A stretch of DNA of 14,915 bases from positions 1 to 14,915 of the forward strand of contig JAFZTG010000078.1 of assembly GCA_017618935.1 (NCBI GenBank), read 5' to 3'. The notes below the pieces were generated by a model. The model searched no databases. It was not told the DNA's origin and worked only from the letters and a program-made list of their open reading frames with translations. The translations under genes and the position numbers were made by a program. Positions 1 to 7,693 of the stretch are shown in pieces. Origin of the DNA: Bacteroidales bacterium. GTDB taxonomy: Bacteria > Bacteroidota > Bacteroidia > Bacteroidales > UBA1715. The number at the start of each line of letters is the position of its first letter. The first letter of the stretch is position 1.

Positions 1-111
1 AAGTTGCTCCATGTTGTTGAAGTTGAATGCAGGAATTGCATAACCTCCGTTGATTGCTTTAGCAAACATTTCTTTTGTGTTCACCAAGCCAAGATCTTTG
101 TAACTAATCAT
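1..111 (-). CDS. fba: Class II fructose-bisphosphate aldolase, N-terminal part (cut by window edge)
   Basis: Only the first 37 codons are inside the window; the gene continues past position 1. The start is the ATG whose complement lies at 109-111. The visible residues include YKDLGLVNTKEMFAKA, GGYAIPAFNFNN and MEQL. I recognise this as the start of class II (zinc-dependent) fructose-bisphosphate aldolase, where the N-P/A-F-N-x-N-N segment begins the TIM barrel. The enzyme reversibly splits fructose 1,6-bisphosphate into dihydroxyacetone phosphate and glyceraldehyde 3-phosphate in glycolysis and gluconeogenesis. The zinc ligands and catalytic residues lie outside the window, so subtype and integrity cannot be judged. 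It lies 110 nt downstream of the ClbS-like gene on the same strand. The AT-rich gap could hold its promoter, but no convincing -33/-7 pair was found. Confidence 0.85.
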   Translation of the reverse strand, partial: MISYKDLGLVNTKEMFAKAINGGYAIPAFNFNNMEQL

Positions 112-221
112 TTTTTATACGTTAAAATTGTTAAACAAATCTATCAACCTTTCGGTTTTTTATTTTCGTGTGCTAAAGTAAGAAAAAAAAATATACAAAG
201 AATGGATTATACAATTTTTCT

Positions 222-761
222 CTATATCACTTTTTTACAATGCAATTTAATCTTTTTGATTGCCCAATCGTAGTGGCTTGCCGTGGTGCTTACAAAGTAG
301 GAGCCCAAGTCGCTTGTTCCCGTCCACGAAAAATGTTTTTTGGTGAACAATTCCTCATTGCTGTATTTTTCGGCAAGTGCGAGCACTTTTTTATGGCTTT
401 CGGCAAGCATTTTTTTAGCATCATCAAGACTTGTGTTTTGATGGCGGTTCCAAAACATCACGTTCATTGCCCCGTAGGTTTTCCACGAATATTCTGCCGG
501 CAAAAACGGACGGATGATTTTGCTGTTTGTGTTGTTTTGAACGAATTGTATCATCAGTTGATGCCATTCATACAAGTGGATTAGCACGTCGCGAACGTTT
601 TTGTCACGTCCCCAGTGTGCTTCTTTTTTACTTGCATCGCCCGAAAAATCAAATGGTGAATTCATTTGATCTTCAGTCATGTTTGAAATCAATTCCATCA
701 ACTTCGCATAATTTTCCGCTGCGAATTTCAATAAATCTTCCTTGTTTCTTGCTCGTGGCAT
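222..761 (-). CDS. ClbS/DfsB family four-helix bundle protein (DUF1706-like)
   Basis: This 179-aa protein looks like the ClbS/DfsB (DUF1706) family, relatives of the DinB-like four-helix bundle. Seen: an N-terminal helix opening MPRARNKEDLL, the family-typical block GRDKNVRDVLIHLYEWHQ (residues 51-68), a central Y-S-W-x-T-Y-G segment (91-97), and a C-terminal helix after TSDLGSYFVSTTASHYDWA (149-167). ClbS of colibactin-producing Escherichia coli is a self-protection cyclopropane hydrolase, and DfsB was described from a cell-damage-related context. Most homologues sit in genomes without such toxins and their role is unknown. No toxin or polyketide gene is nearby, so resistance is not claimed. 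The reading frame extends to a GTG at 785-783, but that codon overlaps the -7 box of a good promoter. The ATG at 761, about 18 nt after the predicted transcript start, is therefore preferred. Length fits the family. Family call is fairly sure; function is unknown. Confidence 0.82.
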   Translation of the reverse strand: MPRARNKEDLLKFAAENYAKLMELISNMTEDQMNSPFDFSGDASKKEAHWGRDKNVRDVLIHLYEWHQLMIQFVQNNTNSKIIRPFLPAEYSWKTYGAMNVMFWNRHQNTSLDDAKKMLAESHKKVLALAEKYSNEELFTKKHFSWTGTSDLGSYFVSTTASHYDWAIKKIKLHCKKVI

Positions 762-784
762 AGTATTGATTTTTTTGTTTGTCA

Positions 785-815
785 CAAAGATAGGAATATT
801 TCAGTTTCTCGCAAA
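785..815 (-). promoter_or_regulatory. Bacteroidota-type promoter of the ClbS-like gene
   Basis: On the minus strand, TTTG (complement of 812-815) is followed after exactly 19 bases by TATCTTTG (complement of 785-792). This matches the Bacteroidota primary sigma factor consensus (TTTG at -33, TAnnTTTG at -7, spacer about 19-21). Transcription should start near 779. That rules out the in-frame GTG at 785-783 as start codon and supports the ATG at 761. It is the best promoter match in the window. Confidence 0.7.
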
Positions 816-855
816 GACTAATTGATGTGATGTATTCATTGCTCTTACTTTTTAG

Positions 856-1119
856 TTAATCTTTCTTATTGATTATTATTTTCTGTGTTTCATTTCCATT
901 TACAAGTATATATACGGATGCTTTTAGTTCTACAGAACCATTAACCAACGGAATTTCAGTACCTAAAACAGTGTATAATTTTGCATAAGGGAAATACACA
1001 TACAATGTTTTACCCAGAACACTATATGTTTGATTCTTTGAAATGTCGAATACTGCTGTTTCGTCAATTATAACAAAAACGAATATTTTTACGAATCCAA
1101 CAAAGGAAATGCAGTTTAG
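856..1119 (-). pseudogene. Start-less open frame, probable remnant of an extracytoplasmic protein gene
   Basis: In the otherwise gene-free stretch 786-1115, the minus strand holds an 87-codon open frame between an in-frame TAA (complement of 1120-1122) and a TAA (complement of 856-858). It contains no ATG, GTG or TTG codon. The translation nevertheless looks like protein: a hydrophobic stretch (FVGFVKIFVFVIID), then alternating beta-strand-like segments such as KTLYVYFPYAKLYTVLG and GSVELKASVYILVNGN, and a lysine-rich end (IINKKD). It begins directly at the end of typA, which uses another frame, with its first codons overlapping the typA stop codon. My reading is the 3' end of a gene whose start was lost by deletion next to typA. 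A rare ATT start or a chance open frame in AT-rich DNA are alternatives. I do not recognise a family. No RNA gene or repeat was seen in this gap. Confidence 0.35.
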
Positions 1120-2929
1120 TTATTCTCTGCACTCTTCTTTTCGCGTTTGCGTTCGTTTTCGTCAAGAATAATTTTTCGCAAGCGGAGTGATTTCGGTGTT
1201 ACTTCCAAATACTCGTCTTTACGGATATATTCCATACATTCTTCGAGCGACATTTTCTTTGCCGGAGCAATGGCAACTTTTTCGTCGGAGCCTGAAGCAC
1301 GCATATTCGTAAGTTTCTTGCTCTTGCAAACGTTGATAACCAAGTCGTTTTCACGAACGTGTTCGCCAATCACTTGACCAGCATACACTTCTTCGCCTGG
1401 TTCAATAAAGAATGTTCCTCTGTCTTGCAATTTGTCAATTGCGTAAGCAAATGTTTGTCCCGTTTCCATTGCAATCAGCGCTCCGTTGTTTTTGTTCGGC
1501 ATTTCGCCTTTCCATGGTTCAAAGCCCGTGAAAATGTGCGAAATGACGGCCTCTCCTTCGGTAGCGGTAAGCATGCTGCTGGTAAGTCCAATCAAACCAC
1601 GCGACGGAATTGTAAATTCAAGATGAACACGATCGTTTTTCGAAATCATATTTTTCATCTCGCCCTTACGCTGCGTAATCAATTCAATTACTTTTCCTGA
1701 AAGACGTTCGGGAACGTGAACGGTAACTTGTTCCATTGGTTCACATTTCTGACCATCAATTTCTTTTATGATTACTTGTGGCTGACCAATTTGCATTTCG
1801 TAACCTTCACGACGCATAGTTTCAATCAATACTGACAAGTGCATGATTCCACGACCGAAAACATTGAATGAGTCGGCTGCACCAGTTTCTTCTATGCGAA
1901 GTGCAAGATTTTTCTCCAATTCTTTGTACAAACGTTCACGCAAGTGGCGAGATGTTACAAATTTTCCTTCTTTTCCGAAGAATGGCGAGTCATTGTTGGT
2001 AAATACCATCGACATAGTTGGTTCGTCAATCGTGATTGCAGGAAGAGCTTCGGGATTTTCGAAATCGGCAACCGTGTCACCAATATCAAATCCCTCTAAA
2101 CCGACAATTGCGCAGATTTCGCCACATTGTACCTCAGTTTTGATTTTTTCCTTTCCTAAACCTTCGAACGTATATAATTCCTTGATTTTTGATTTCACGA
2201 TAGTTCCGTCGCGTTTCACCAACGACACGTTTTGTCCGCCAATCAACGTTCCGCGGGCAATTCTTCCGACAGCGATTCTACCTATATATGAAGAATAGTC
2301 AAGCGATGTGATTCTCATCTGTGTTGTTCCTTCCACTTGTTTTGGCGCGGGAATCACTTCCAAGATAGTGTCGAGCAAATATGTGAAATCCGAGGTCGGT
2401 TTTCTCCAATCTGGACCCATCCAACCAATTTTTGAGGATCCATATACGGTACGGAAATCAAGTTGGTCTTCGGTTGCGTTAAGGTTGCACATCAAGTCAA
2501 ACACTGCTTCGTTTGCACCTTCGGGGTCGCAGTTCGGCTTGTCAACCTTATTTACGACAACGATAGGTTTCAAATTCATTTCAATGGCTTTTCAAGCACG
2601 AAACGAGTTTGTGGCATGGGGCCTTCGAATGCGTCAACAAGGAGCAGACAGCCGTCAGCCATATTCAACACACGTTCTACCTCACCACCGAAATCGGAGT
2701 GTCCCGGAGTATCAATAATGTTGATTTTCACTCCTTTATAACGAACAGAAACGTTTTTTGAAAGAATCGTGATACCACGTTCACGTTCAAGGTCGTTGTT
2801 ATCGAGTATTAAATCTCCCGTTTCTTCGTTTTCGCGAAATGTCTTTACTTGGTGAAGAATTCTGTCAACCAACGTAGTCTTTCCGTGGTCAACGTGTGCG
2901 ATAATCGCAATGTTTCTAATGTCTTGCAT
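1116..2929 (-). pseudogene. typA: Translational GTPase TypA/BipA, split by a single-base frameshift
   Basis: TypA/BipA is an EF-G-like GTPase that binds 70S ribosomes and affects ribosome assembly and stress or low-temperature growth. Two overlapping frames encode it. The 117-aa frame 2929-2576 carries G1 (AHVDHGKTT, residues 11-19), G2 (RERGITI, 49-55) and G3 (DTPGH, 73-77), then ends at a TGA after VLEKPLK. The 487-aa frame 2579-1116 begins [13 protein letters not shown], with G4 NKVD, and carries the EF-G-like domains III and V and the TypA-specific C-terminal region. Lengthening the A run (complement of 2589-2592) from four to five turns the junction into [12 protein letters not shown], the expected TypA sequence, and gives 604 residues, the normal size. 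The ATG at 2579 is thus probably an internal Met. No other lesion is visible, so a sequencing or assembly indel or a very recent mutation is likely; typA is dispensable in many bacteria. Start chosen: ATG at 2929 ([16 protein letters not shown]). It is transcribed divergently from the 922-aa gene. Confidence 0.9.
2589..2592 (-). other. Frameshift site in typA (homopolymer one base short)
   Basis: The plus strand has four T here; the coding strand reads GAAAAGCCATTGAAATGA. One extra A gives Glu-Lys-Ala-Ile-Glu-Met and restores the frame into the downstream half of TypA. The alternative repair, one extra A in the later AAA run, would give Glu-Lys-Pro-Leu-Lys-Met, with an unlikely proline in the helix before the NKxD strand. 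The first A run is therefore the better site. The run lacks the heptamer arrangement of known programmed slippery sites. Confidence 0.75.
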
Positions 2930-3030
2930 CTGATTAATTTTAACGGCGGCAAATTTCGTTGAAAAATTCAGTATTACAATAGTTTTTATAAAATTTCAAT
3001 AATAACATCTCATAGATTTCTTTGATTTTC

Positions 3031-3038
3031 TATCTTTG
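3031..3038 (+). promoter_or_regulatory. -7 promoter box of the 922-aa gene
   Basis: TATCTTTG matches the Bacteroidota -7 consensus TAnnTTTG and lies 15 nt before the ATG at 3054, which implies a very short leader. There is no clear TTTG at the expected -33 distance, so only half of the promoter is supported. Confidence 0.5.
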
Positions 3039-3053
3039 TAGCAAACAAATTCT

Positions 3054-5822
3054 ATGAAACGGAAACTGCTCTTTTTGATTATTCTTTTGTGCGTTGTGGG
3101 CATAATTGTCCTCGTTGTCATCTTTTTAAGGAAGAATCAAGTTGTTGAAAATCAGGCATATAATGCAATTCCGGAAGATGCGGCTTTGATTGTCGATATT
3201 CCCGATATGAGCAAGGTAATGCCAATTGTTGCAAATCAGGAAAATGTTGTGTGGAACGGATTTGCTCAGTTCCCGTTTATTGAAAAAGGTAATGAATTTT
3301 TGTTGCGAATCGACTCTACAATCAAGGCGAACACCATTTTTGAAGATTTCGCCCACAATGAATTGTTGATGGTTGTGAAACAAATTGGAAAGAACAAGTT
3401 GGATTACCTTTATATTATACCTGTAAAAAAGGATAACAATCAAGATATTCAGTTGTTTATTGAAAATGTGCTGAATCTGAAAAACGAGTCAACTTATTCG
3501 TTTGACAAGAAAGAAGAGATTTTTACTTCTATTGATGAGCAAACGCACACAAGTTACGCCTATGCCATAAGCAAGAACACATTGTTACTGAGTGAGTCGA
3601 AAGTTCTGGTTGAAACAGCGTTGAAGGGACTTTGGGAGAATAAGAACATTATGAGCAATGCGGATTTTACGAAAGTAAAACCGAACGACACGAAAGTTCC
3701 CGCAAAAATTTATTTCCACTACGACCGAATGGCTGAGATATTTAAACTGTCTGCATCGGAGGAATATATTTCCCGTTTGAAGGATTTTCCGCAAATTGGT
3801 AGTTGGACGGAATTAGACTTATCGAAGAAAAACGACATTGTGCGTTTGAATGGTTTTGTGACGACAGATTCCATTCATTTTGACGGAGAATACTTTAACT
3901 TGTTTGAAGGTCAAAAATTAGTTCGTGGCAATGTATGCTCAATTTTACCTGTCTCAACCTCTCATTTTATTGCCATAGGCTTGAGTAACAAGGATAAATA
4001 CAAGGAGAACTATAAAAATTATTTAAGAAAAAACAGTTACTTCAATTCATACGAAAAAGGATTGAGCGCCTTGAATAGCGCCTTTTCGGCTGATACAAAG
4101 GTGAATGTCGCAGAAATGATGTATTCGTGGATTGACGATGAACTTGCATTTGCAATGATGCCGTCGTTTACCGACAATTTATATGACAACACGTTTGCTA
4201 TCCTGAAAATTAAAAGTATCAAAACGGTTGTTTCCGATTTAGAGAAGTTGCAAAGCAATTACGAGAAGAAAAATCAGGGATTTGTCGCTTCGTCGAAAAT
4301 TTACGTCGCACCATCGGGAGAGGAATTTACGCTGTATCAACTGCCTATAACAAAAATGCCGCAGACGATTTGGGGCAATTTGTTTTCGCACGTCGGGGCA
4401 AAATATGTAACCATAGTTGATTCGTATGTGATTTTCGCCAATTCCGAACAGTCGTGCGTGGCATTTATCAATGAATACGACAGAGGTATGACGCTTGCTT
4501 CGGATTCAAATTATGGAAGATTTGATGACAACGTGAAATCGGCATATTCGTTATATGCATATTATTCTATCCCTCAATCGTTGGAGGTGTTCAAAGGATT
4601 TTTTGATGCGAACCGTGCCGGATTTTTTGACCAGTTTGCACCTCAACTCAAAACAATGGACGCAATCTCGTACCAGATTATTGCCGACGAGGGAAATAAA
4701 CTGTACAATGACGTCGTAATCTCCTTATCGACACAAAAATCGGGAAAACCCGAATGTGATTGGAAAATGGCATTAGACACATCGCTCATTTCTCAACCTG
4801 TGAGTTTCGTCTCTCATAGAGGCGAGTCGCTGTTGTTGTTTCAAGATGGCTACAACGTATTGCACCTTGTTGAGGAATCAACGGGTAAAAACCTATGGAA
4901 CAAACAGTTAGATGGTCCGATAATGGGTACTGTCAATTTTGTCGATGCGTTGGCAAACAACAAGCAGCAATACTTGTTCAACACGGCAAAAACGGTGTAT
5001 TTGCTTGATAGAAATGGCGAAAATGTGGGTAATTTTCCTCTGACATTGCAAAAAAATGCATCGGTAGGCATAGCCGTGTTTGACTATGATAAAAACAAAA
5101 AATACAGAATGTTGATTCCAAATGATGACAACACATTGGAAATGTTCGCTTTGGAAGGTGGTTTGTGGTCAAAAATCAACGACTGGAGCGTTCCTGTGGA
5201 AAGTCCTATCGTTACAACTCCACGTCACTTTGTTGATGCAGGGAAAGATTATATTGTTTTTGCTGACAAATACCACGTGTATGTGGTGAACAGAAGGGGG
5301 GAAACCAGAATTGACATTTCCGAATTGATAGAAAAAGCGCCAAACTCCACGATTGCTTTTGAGTCGGGAGCCCAACCCCAATTATCTCGCTTTATCACGA
5401 CCGACGTGGATGGCGTAGTGAAGGAAATATTCTTGGATGGAACAGTTCAATCCACAACATTGACAAGTGTTTCGGCAAATCACTATTTCTTATTTGCCGA
5501 TGTTACCAATGACGGTAACGGTGACTATGTGTTTGTTGACGAAAACAAGGTAGGTGTTTTCAGCGCAGGGAAGAAAATCTTTACCTATTCGGCGAATGAC
5601 GTATTGTCGAAACCGTTCATTTTCCAATATGATGGCGATACGAAAATTGCCGCGTTAGACGAGAAAAACGAGAAATTATATGTCATAAATAGCGACGGTT
5701 CGTTGTATAAAGGTTTTCCGGTAACGGGCAAGAATAATTTCTACGCTCGAGGAAAAGAACAATGTTTCAATGTGATTGTGGAAGGCGAACAAAAATTGTT
5801 GTACAATTATAGAGTTCGCTAA
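3054..5822 (+). CDS. Membrane-anchored extracytoplasmic protein, DUF3352-like N-terminal part with propeller-like C-terminal half
   Basis: This 922-aa protein begins with a basic MKRK and one long hydrophobic segment (residues about 5-25) followed by RKN, a single N-terminal anchor with the rest outside the cytoplasm. Right after the anchor comes AYNAIPEDAALIVDIPD (36-52), typical of Bacteroidota proteins resembling DUF3352, with long mixed alpha/beta stretches to about residue 575. From about 580 to the end the pattern changes to short repeated strands: DGYNVLHLVEESTGKNLWNK resembles a PQQ-type blade, and DVTNDGNGDYVFVDEN resembles an FG-GAP/calcium-loop motif. A beta-propeller is inferred for this half. 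No catalytic motif and no T9SS tail are visible, so a cell-bound envelope protein with binding or scaffolding function is plausible, but the function is unknown. The ATG at 3054 is preceded by a -7 box. Its TAA overlaps the tsaE stop by 4 nt in a tail-to-tail arrangement. Confidence 0.8.
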   Translation: MKRKLLFLIILLCVVGIIVLVVIFLRKNQVVENQAYNAIPEDAALIVDIPDMSKVMPIVANQENVVWNGFAQFPFIEKGNEFLLRIDSTIKANTIFEDFAHNELLMVVKQIGKNKLDYLYIIPVKKDNNQDIQLFIENVLNLKNESTYSFDKKEEIFTSIDEQTHTSYAYAISKNTLLLSESKVLVETALKGLWENKNIMSNADFTKVKPNDTKVPAKIYFHYDRMAEIFKLSASEEYISRLKDFPQIGSWTELDLSKKNDIVRLNGFVTTDSIHFDGEYFNLFEGQKLVRGNVCSILPVSTSHFIAIGLSNKDKYKENYKNYLRKNSYFNSYEKGLSALNSAFSADTKVNVAEMMYSWIDDELAFAMMPSFTDNLYDNTFAILKIKSIKTVVSDLEKLQSNYEKKNQGFVASSKIYVAPSGEEFTLYQLPITKMPQTIWGNLFSHVGAKYVTIVDSYVIFANSEQSCVAFINEYDRGMTLASDSNYGRFDDNVKSAYSLYAYYSIPQSLEVFKGFFDANRAGFFDQFAPQLKTMDAISYQIIADEGNKLYNDVVISLSTQKSGKPECDWKMALDTSLISQPVSFVSHRGESLLLFQDGYNVLHLVEESTGKNLWNKQLDGPIMGTVNFVDALANNKQQYLFNTAKTVYLLDRNGENVGNFPLTLQKNASVGIAVFDYDKNKKYRMLIPNDDNTLEMFALEGGLWSKINDWSVPVESPIVTTPRHFVDAGKDYIVFADKYHVYVVNRRGETRIDISELIEKAPNSTIAFESGAQPQLSRFITTDVDGVVKEIFLDGTVQSTTLTSVSANHYFLFADVTNDGNGDYVFVDENKVGVFSAGKKIFTYSANDVLSKPFIFQYDGDTKIAALDEKNEKLYVINSDGSLYKGFPVTGKNNFYARGKEQCFNVIVEGEQKLLYNYRVR

Positions 5823-6232
5823 AAATTGATTTCCCTTGTCTTATCGGGTAAAACGGCAATTGTAACGTGGAGCGTGTCGCCTGGCAATAAAGGCTCTGCA
5901 ATGTCTGGCCATTCAATTAGACAAAGGTTTCCACTATAAAAATAATCTTCGGCGCCTATATTTTGTAGGTCGGCGATTGTCTCCAACCGATAGAGGTCGA
6001 AATGATAAATCGTTTCATTCGATGGGGTGAGATATTCGTTGATGATGGCAAACGTTGGACTTGCAACGTTGTCGGTAACACCAAATTCGGAACATAATGC
6101 TTTGATGAACGTGGTCTTGCCAGCGCCCATTTCACCATGGAACGCTATTACTTTGTGCCCTTGGATGGCATTCTTGAATTCTCGCGCCGCTTGGGCTATC
6201 TCGTCTATTGAGTTAATTGTGATTGTCTTCAT
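5819..6232 (-). CDS. tsaE: tRNA t6A biosynthesis ATPase TsaE (YjeE)
   Basis: TsaE is the ATPase that, with TsaB and TsaD, drives transfer of threonylcarbamoyl to A37 of ANN-decoding tRNAs (t6A) in the cytoplasm. The 137-aa product has the family's normal size and motifs: Walker A GEMGAGKTT (33-41), SPTF followed by the EY pair (58-67), HFDLYRL (77-83) with the conserved Asp, and LIEWPD (105-110). It is complete. It follows the permease gene by 12 nt on the same strand, so the two are probably co-transcribed; no promoter is visible in the short gap. Its TAG stop overlaps the TAA of the convergent 922-aa gene, leaving no room for a terminator between them, so read-through antisense transcripts are possible. 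No tsaB or tsaD is in the window. Identification is secure. Confidence 0.95.
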   Translation of the reverse strand: MKTITINSIDEIAQAAREFKNAIQGHKVIAFHGEMGAGKTTFIKALCSEFGVTDNVASPTFAIINEYLTPSNETIYHFDLYRLETIADLQNIGAEDYFYSGNLCLIEWPDIAEPLLPGDTLHVTIAVLPDKTREINF

Positions 6233-6244
6233 GTTCCGTTTTTG

Positions 6245-7459
6245 TTATTCGTAGCGAAGTGCCACAATCGGGTCTAAATTTGCAGCTTTTTTTGCAGGAT
6301 ACCACCCAAAGAATATTCCCGTTACTGCACATACCAAGAATGAAATAAGTAACGACGACCCCGTAATGATTGTCGGCCATTGCGTGAATATGGTCGTCAC
6401 TTTTGCTGCGGTAATGCCGAAAATCACTCCGATGATACCTCCTGTGACGCTGATAAATATTGCTTCGGTAAGAAATTGGAGCAGAATATCTCTGCTTCGT
6501 GCTCCCACAGCCATACGCAGACCTATTTCGCGTGTACGTTCCTTCACCGACACATACATAATGTTCATAATGCCTATACCACCAATAAGCAGCGATATTC
6601 CTGCGATAGCGACCAACAACGTCGTGAGGATGCTGGTTGTAGAATTTGCGGTGGAGAGAAGTTCTTCCATCGACATGATACGGAACGGATCGTTTGTGCC
6701 ATCGCTTTTGTGGACTCTCCTCAATATTTCGGTTACTTCGTCAACGGCTTGTTGAGCGACGCTTTCACTTTTTGCCGAGGCAACAATCGAATTGACATAG
6801 GTGATTGCCATAATTCGCTTTTGTACAGTCGTAAACGGAGCAAGAATCACATTGTCCTGATCTTGTCCCCACGTGTTTTCGCCTTTGGATTCCAGTACGC
6901 CAATGACTTGGAACGGCGTATTTTTGAAACGGATGGTTTTTCCGATGGGATTCCCGTTGCCGAAAAGGTTTGTAACCACCGTCTGACCTATGACAACCAC
7001 TTTCGACGATTGTGCGATATGTCGTTCGGTGAACATGCTTCCTTTGCTGAGTTCCATTTTCTTGATTTCAAGATAATCGGGATATACTCCATAAATAGTT
7101 GATGGCCAGTTGTTTGCTTCGTGGATTGTTTGTCCTCCGCTTTGTACTATAGGCGAAACGTGATCAACAAATTCCACTTCTTTTTGGATTGCTTCCACGT
7201 CTTTCAACGTCATGCTTCGTTGCGAACCGTCGTCAATTCTAACACCACCGACACGTTCAGAGCCGGGACGGATGGTAATCATATTAGATCCCATCTGTGA
7301 GATTTGTGCCGTGATGCTCTGCTTTGAACCTTCTCCAATGGCAAGCATTGTAATTACCGAACCTACACCGATGATGATACCCAGCATTGTGAGGAATGTT
7401 CTCAATTTATTGAGAATCACTGCTTTCCATGCTACTTTTACTAAGTTCGAGAAGACCAT
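6245..7459 (-). CDS. MacB-like ABC transporter permease (MacB periplasmic core + FtsX domain)
   Basis: This 404-aa inner-membrane protein has the classic type VII ABC (MacB) permease layout. A cytoplasmic amphipathic start leads to TM1 (about 21-41, within RTFLTMLGIIIGVGSVITML). A large periplasmic core spans about 45-270. Three C-terminal TM helices lie at about 277-300, 331-353 and 367-387. The coupling segment VKERTREIGLRMAVGARSRDI (305-325) follows TM2, and the end NLDPIVALRYE is typical of the family. MacB-type systems use ATP hydrolysis in the cytoplasm to drive mechanical work or efflux across the periplasm, usually with an adaptor and an outer-membrane channel. No ATP-binding subunit, adaptor or channel gene is in the window, and the upstream neighbour is divergent, so partners must be encoded elsewhere. 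Substrate unknown. The ATG at 7459 fits a -7 box about 57 nt upstream. tsaE follows after 12 nt. Confidence 0.92.
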   Translation of the reverse strand: MVFSNLVKVAWKAVILNKLRTFLTMLGIIIGVGSVITMLAIGEGSKQSITAQISQMGSNMITIRPGSERVGGVRIDDGSQRSMTLKDVEAIQKEVEFVDHVSPIVQSGGQTIHEANNWPSTIYGVYPDYLEIKKMELSKGSMFTERHIAQSSKVVVIGQTVVTNLFGNGNPIGKTIRFKNTPFQVIGVLESKGENTWGQDQDNVILAPFTTVQKRIMAITYVNSIVASAKSESVAQQAVDEVTEILRRVHKSDGTNDPFRIMSMEELLSTANSTTSILTTLLVAIAGISLLIGGIGIMNIMYVSVKERTREIGLRMAVGARSRDILLQFLTEAIFISVTGGIIGVIFGITAAKVTTIFTQWPTIITGSSLLISFLVCAVTGIFFGWYPAKKAANLDPIVALRYE

Positions 7460-7515
7460 AATAAATTAACTGACGATTATTTACTACTAATCAATATATC
7501 TTGTAATAAATCAAT

Positions 7516-7523
7516 CAAAAATA
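7516..7523 (-). promoter_or_regulatory. -7 promoter box of the permease-tsaE pair
   Basis: The complement reads TATTTTTG, matching TAnnTTTG. A TTTA (complement of 7545-7548), spaced 21 bases upstream, is a near match to the -33 TTTG. Predicted leader is about 50 nt. The region is very AT-rich, so chance matches are possible. Confidence 0.4.
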
Positions 7524-7629
7524 CAATATTTTTTAAAGAAAATGTAAAATCAAGAGTACATATTATAATGTATATACTTTTAGAAAAGAAGTTTTAAATC
7601 TCAATTAGTTTTATTTCCTCAAGAATTTA

Positions 7630-7637
7630 TATTTTTG
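7630..7637 (+). promoter_or_regulatory. -7 promoter box of the capE-capF-capG operon
   Basis: TATTTTTG matches the Bacteroidota -7 consensus and is the only good candidate before capE, implying a leader of about 50 nt. A clear TTTG at -33 is lacking. The AT-rich divergent region 7460-7693 holds this site and the opposing permease promoter, and nothing else I can support. Confidence 0.4.
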
Positions 7638-7693
7638 TATTCGTAGCAGAATGCAAACTTGTAACTGCTTGTGTTTAATTTTAAGAAAAAACT

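Noticed and set aside
146..165. Small hairpin AACC-TTTC-GGTT followed by T-rich sequence on the plus strand
   Set aside because: The stem is only 4 bp and no plus-strand gene precedes it; it lies in the leader region of fba on the minus strand.
173..199. Possible fba promoter: minus-strand TTTG (196-199) and TACTTTAG (173-180)
   Set aside because: The spacer is only 15 nt and the -7 box deviates from TAnnTTTG, so it is not reported as a promoter.
2576..2929. Programmed frameshifting as the explanation for the two typA frames
   Set aside because: The run is only AAAA with no slippery heptamer arrangement, no downstream pseudoknot is evident, and recoding is not known for TypA; a simple indel explains it better.
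6366..7102. Long plus-strand open frames opposite the permease gene
   Set aside because: They are antisense shadows of a well-conserved MacB-type permease, with His/Cys-rich compositions that resemble no protein family.
7557..7572. Imperfect palindrome TACAT-ATTATA-ATGTA between the divergent permease and capE genes
   Set aside because: Five-base arms in very AT-rich DNA are expected by chance, and there is no regulator gene nearby to suggest an operator.
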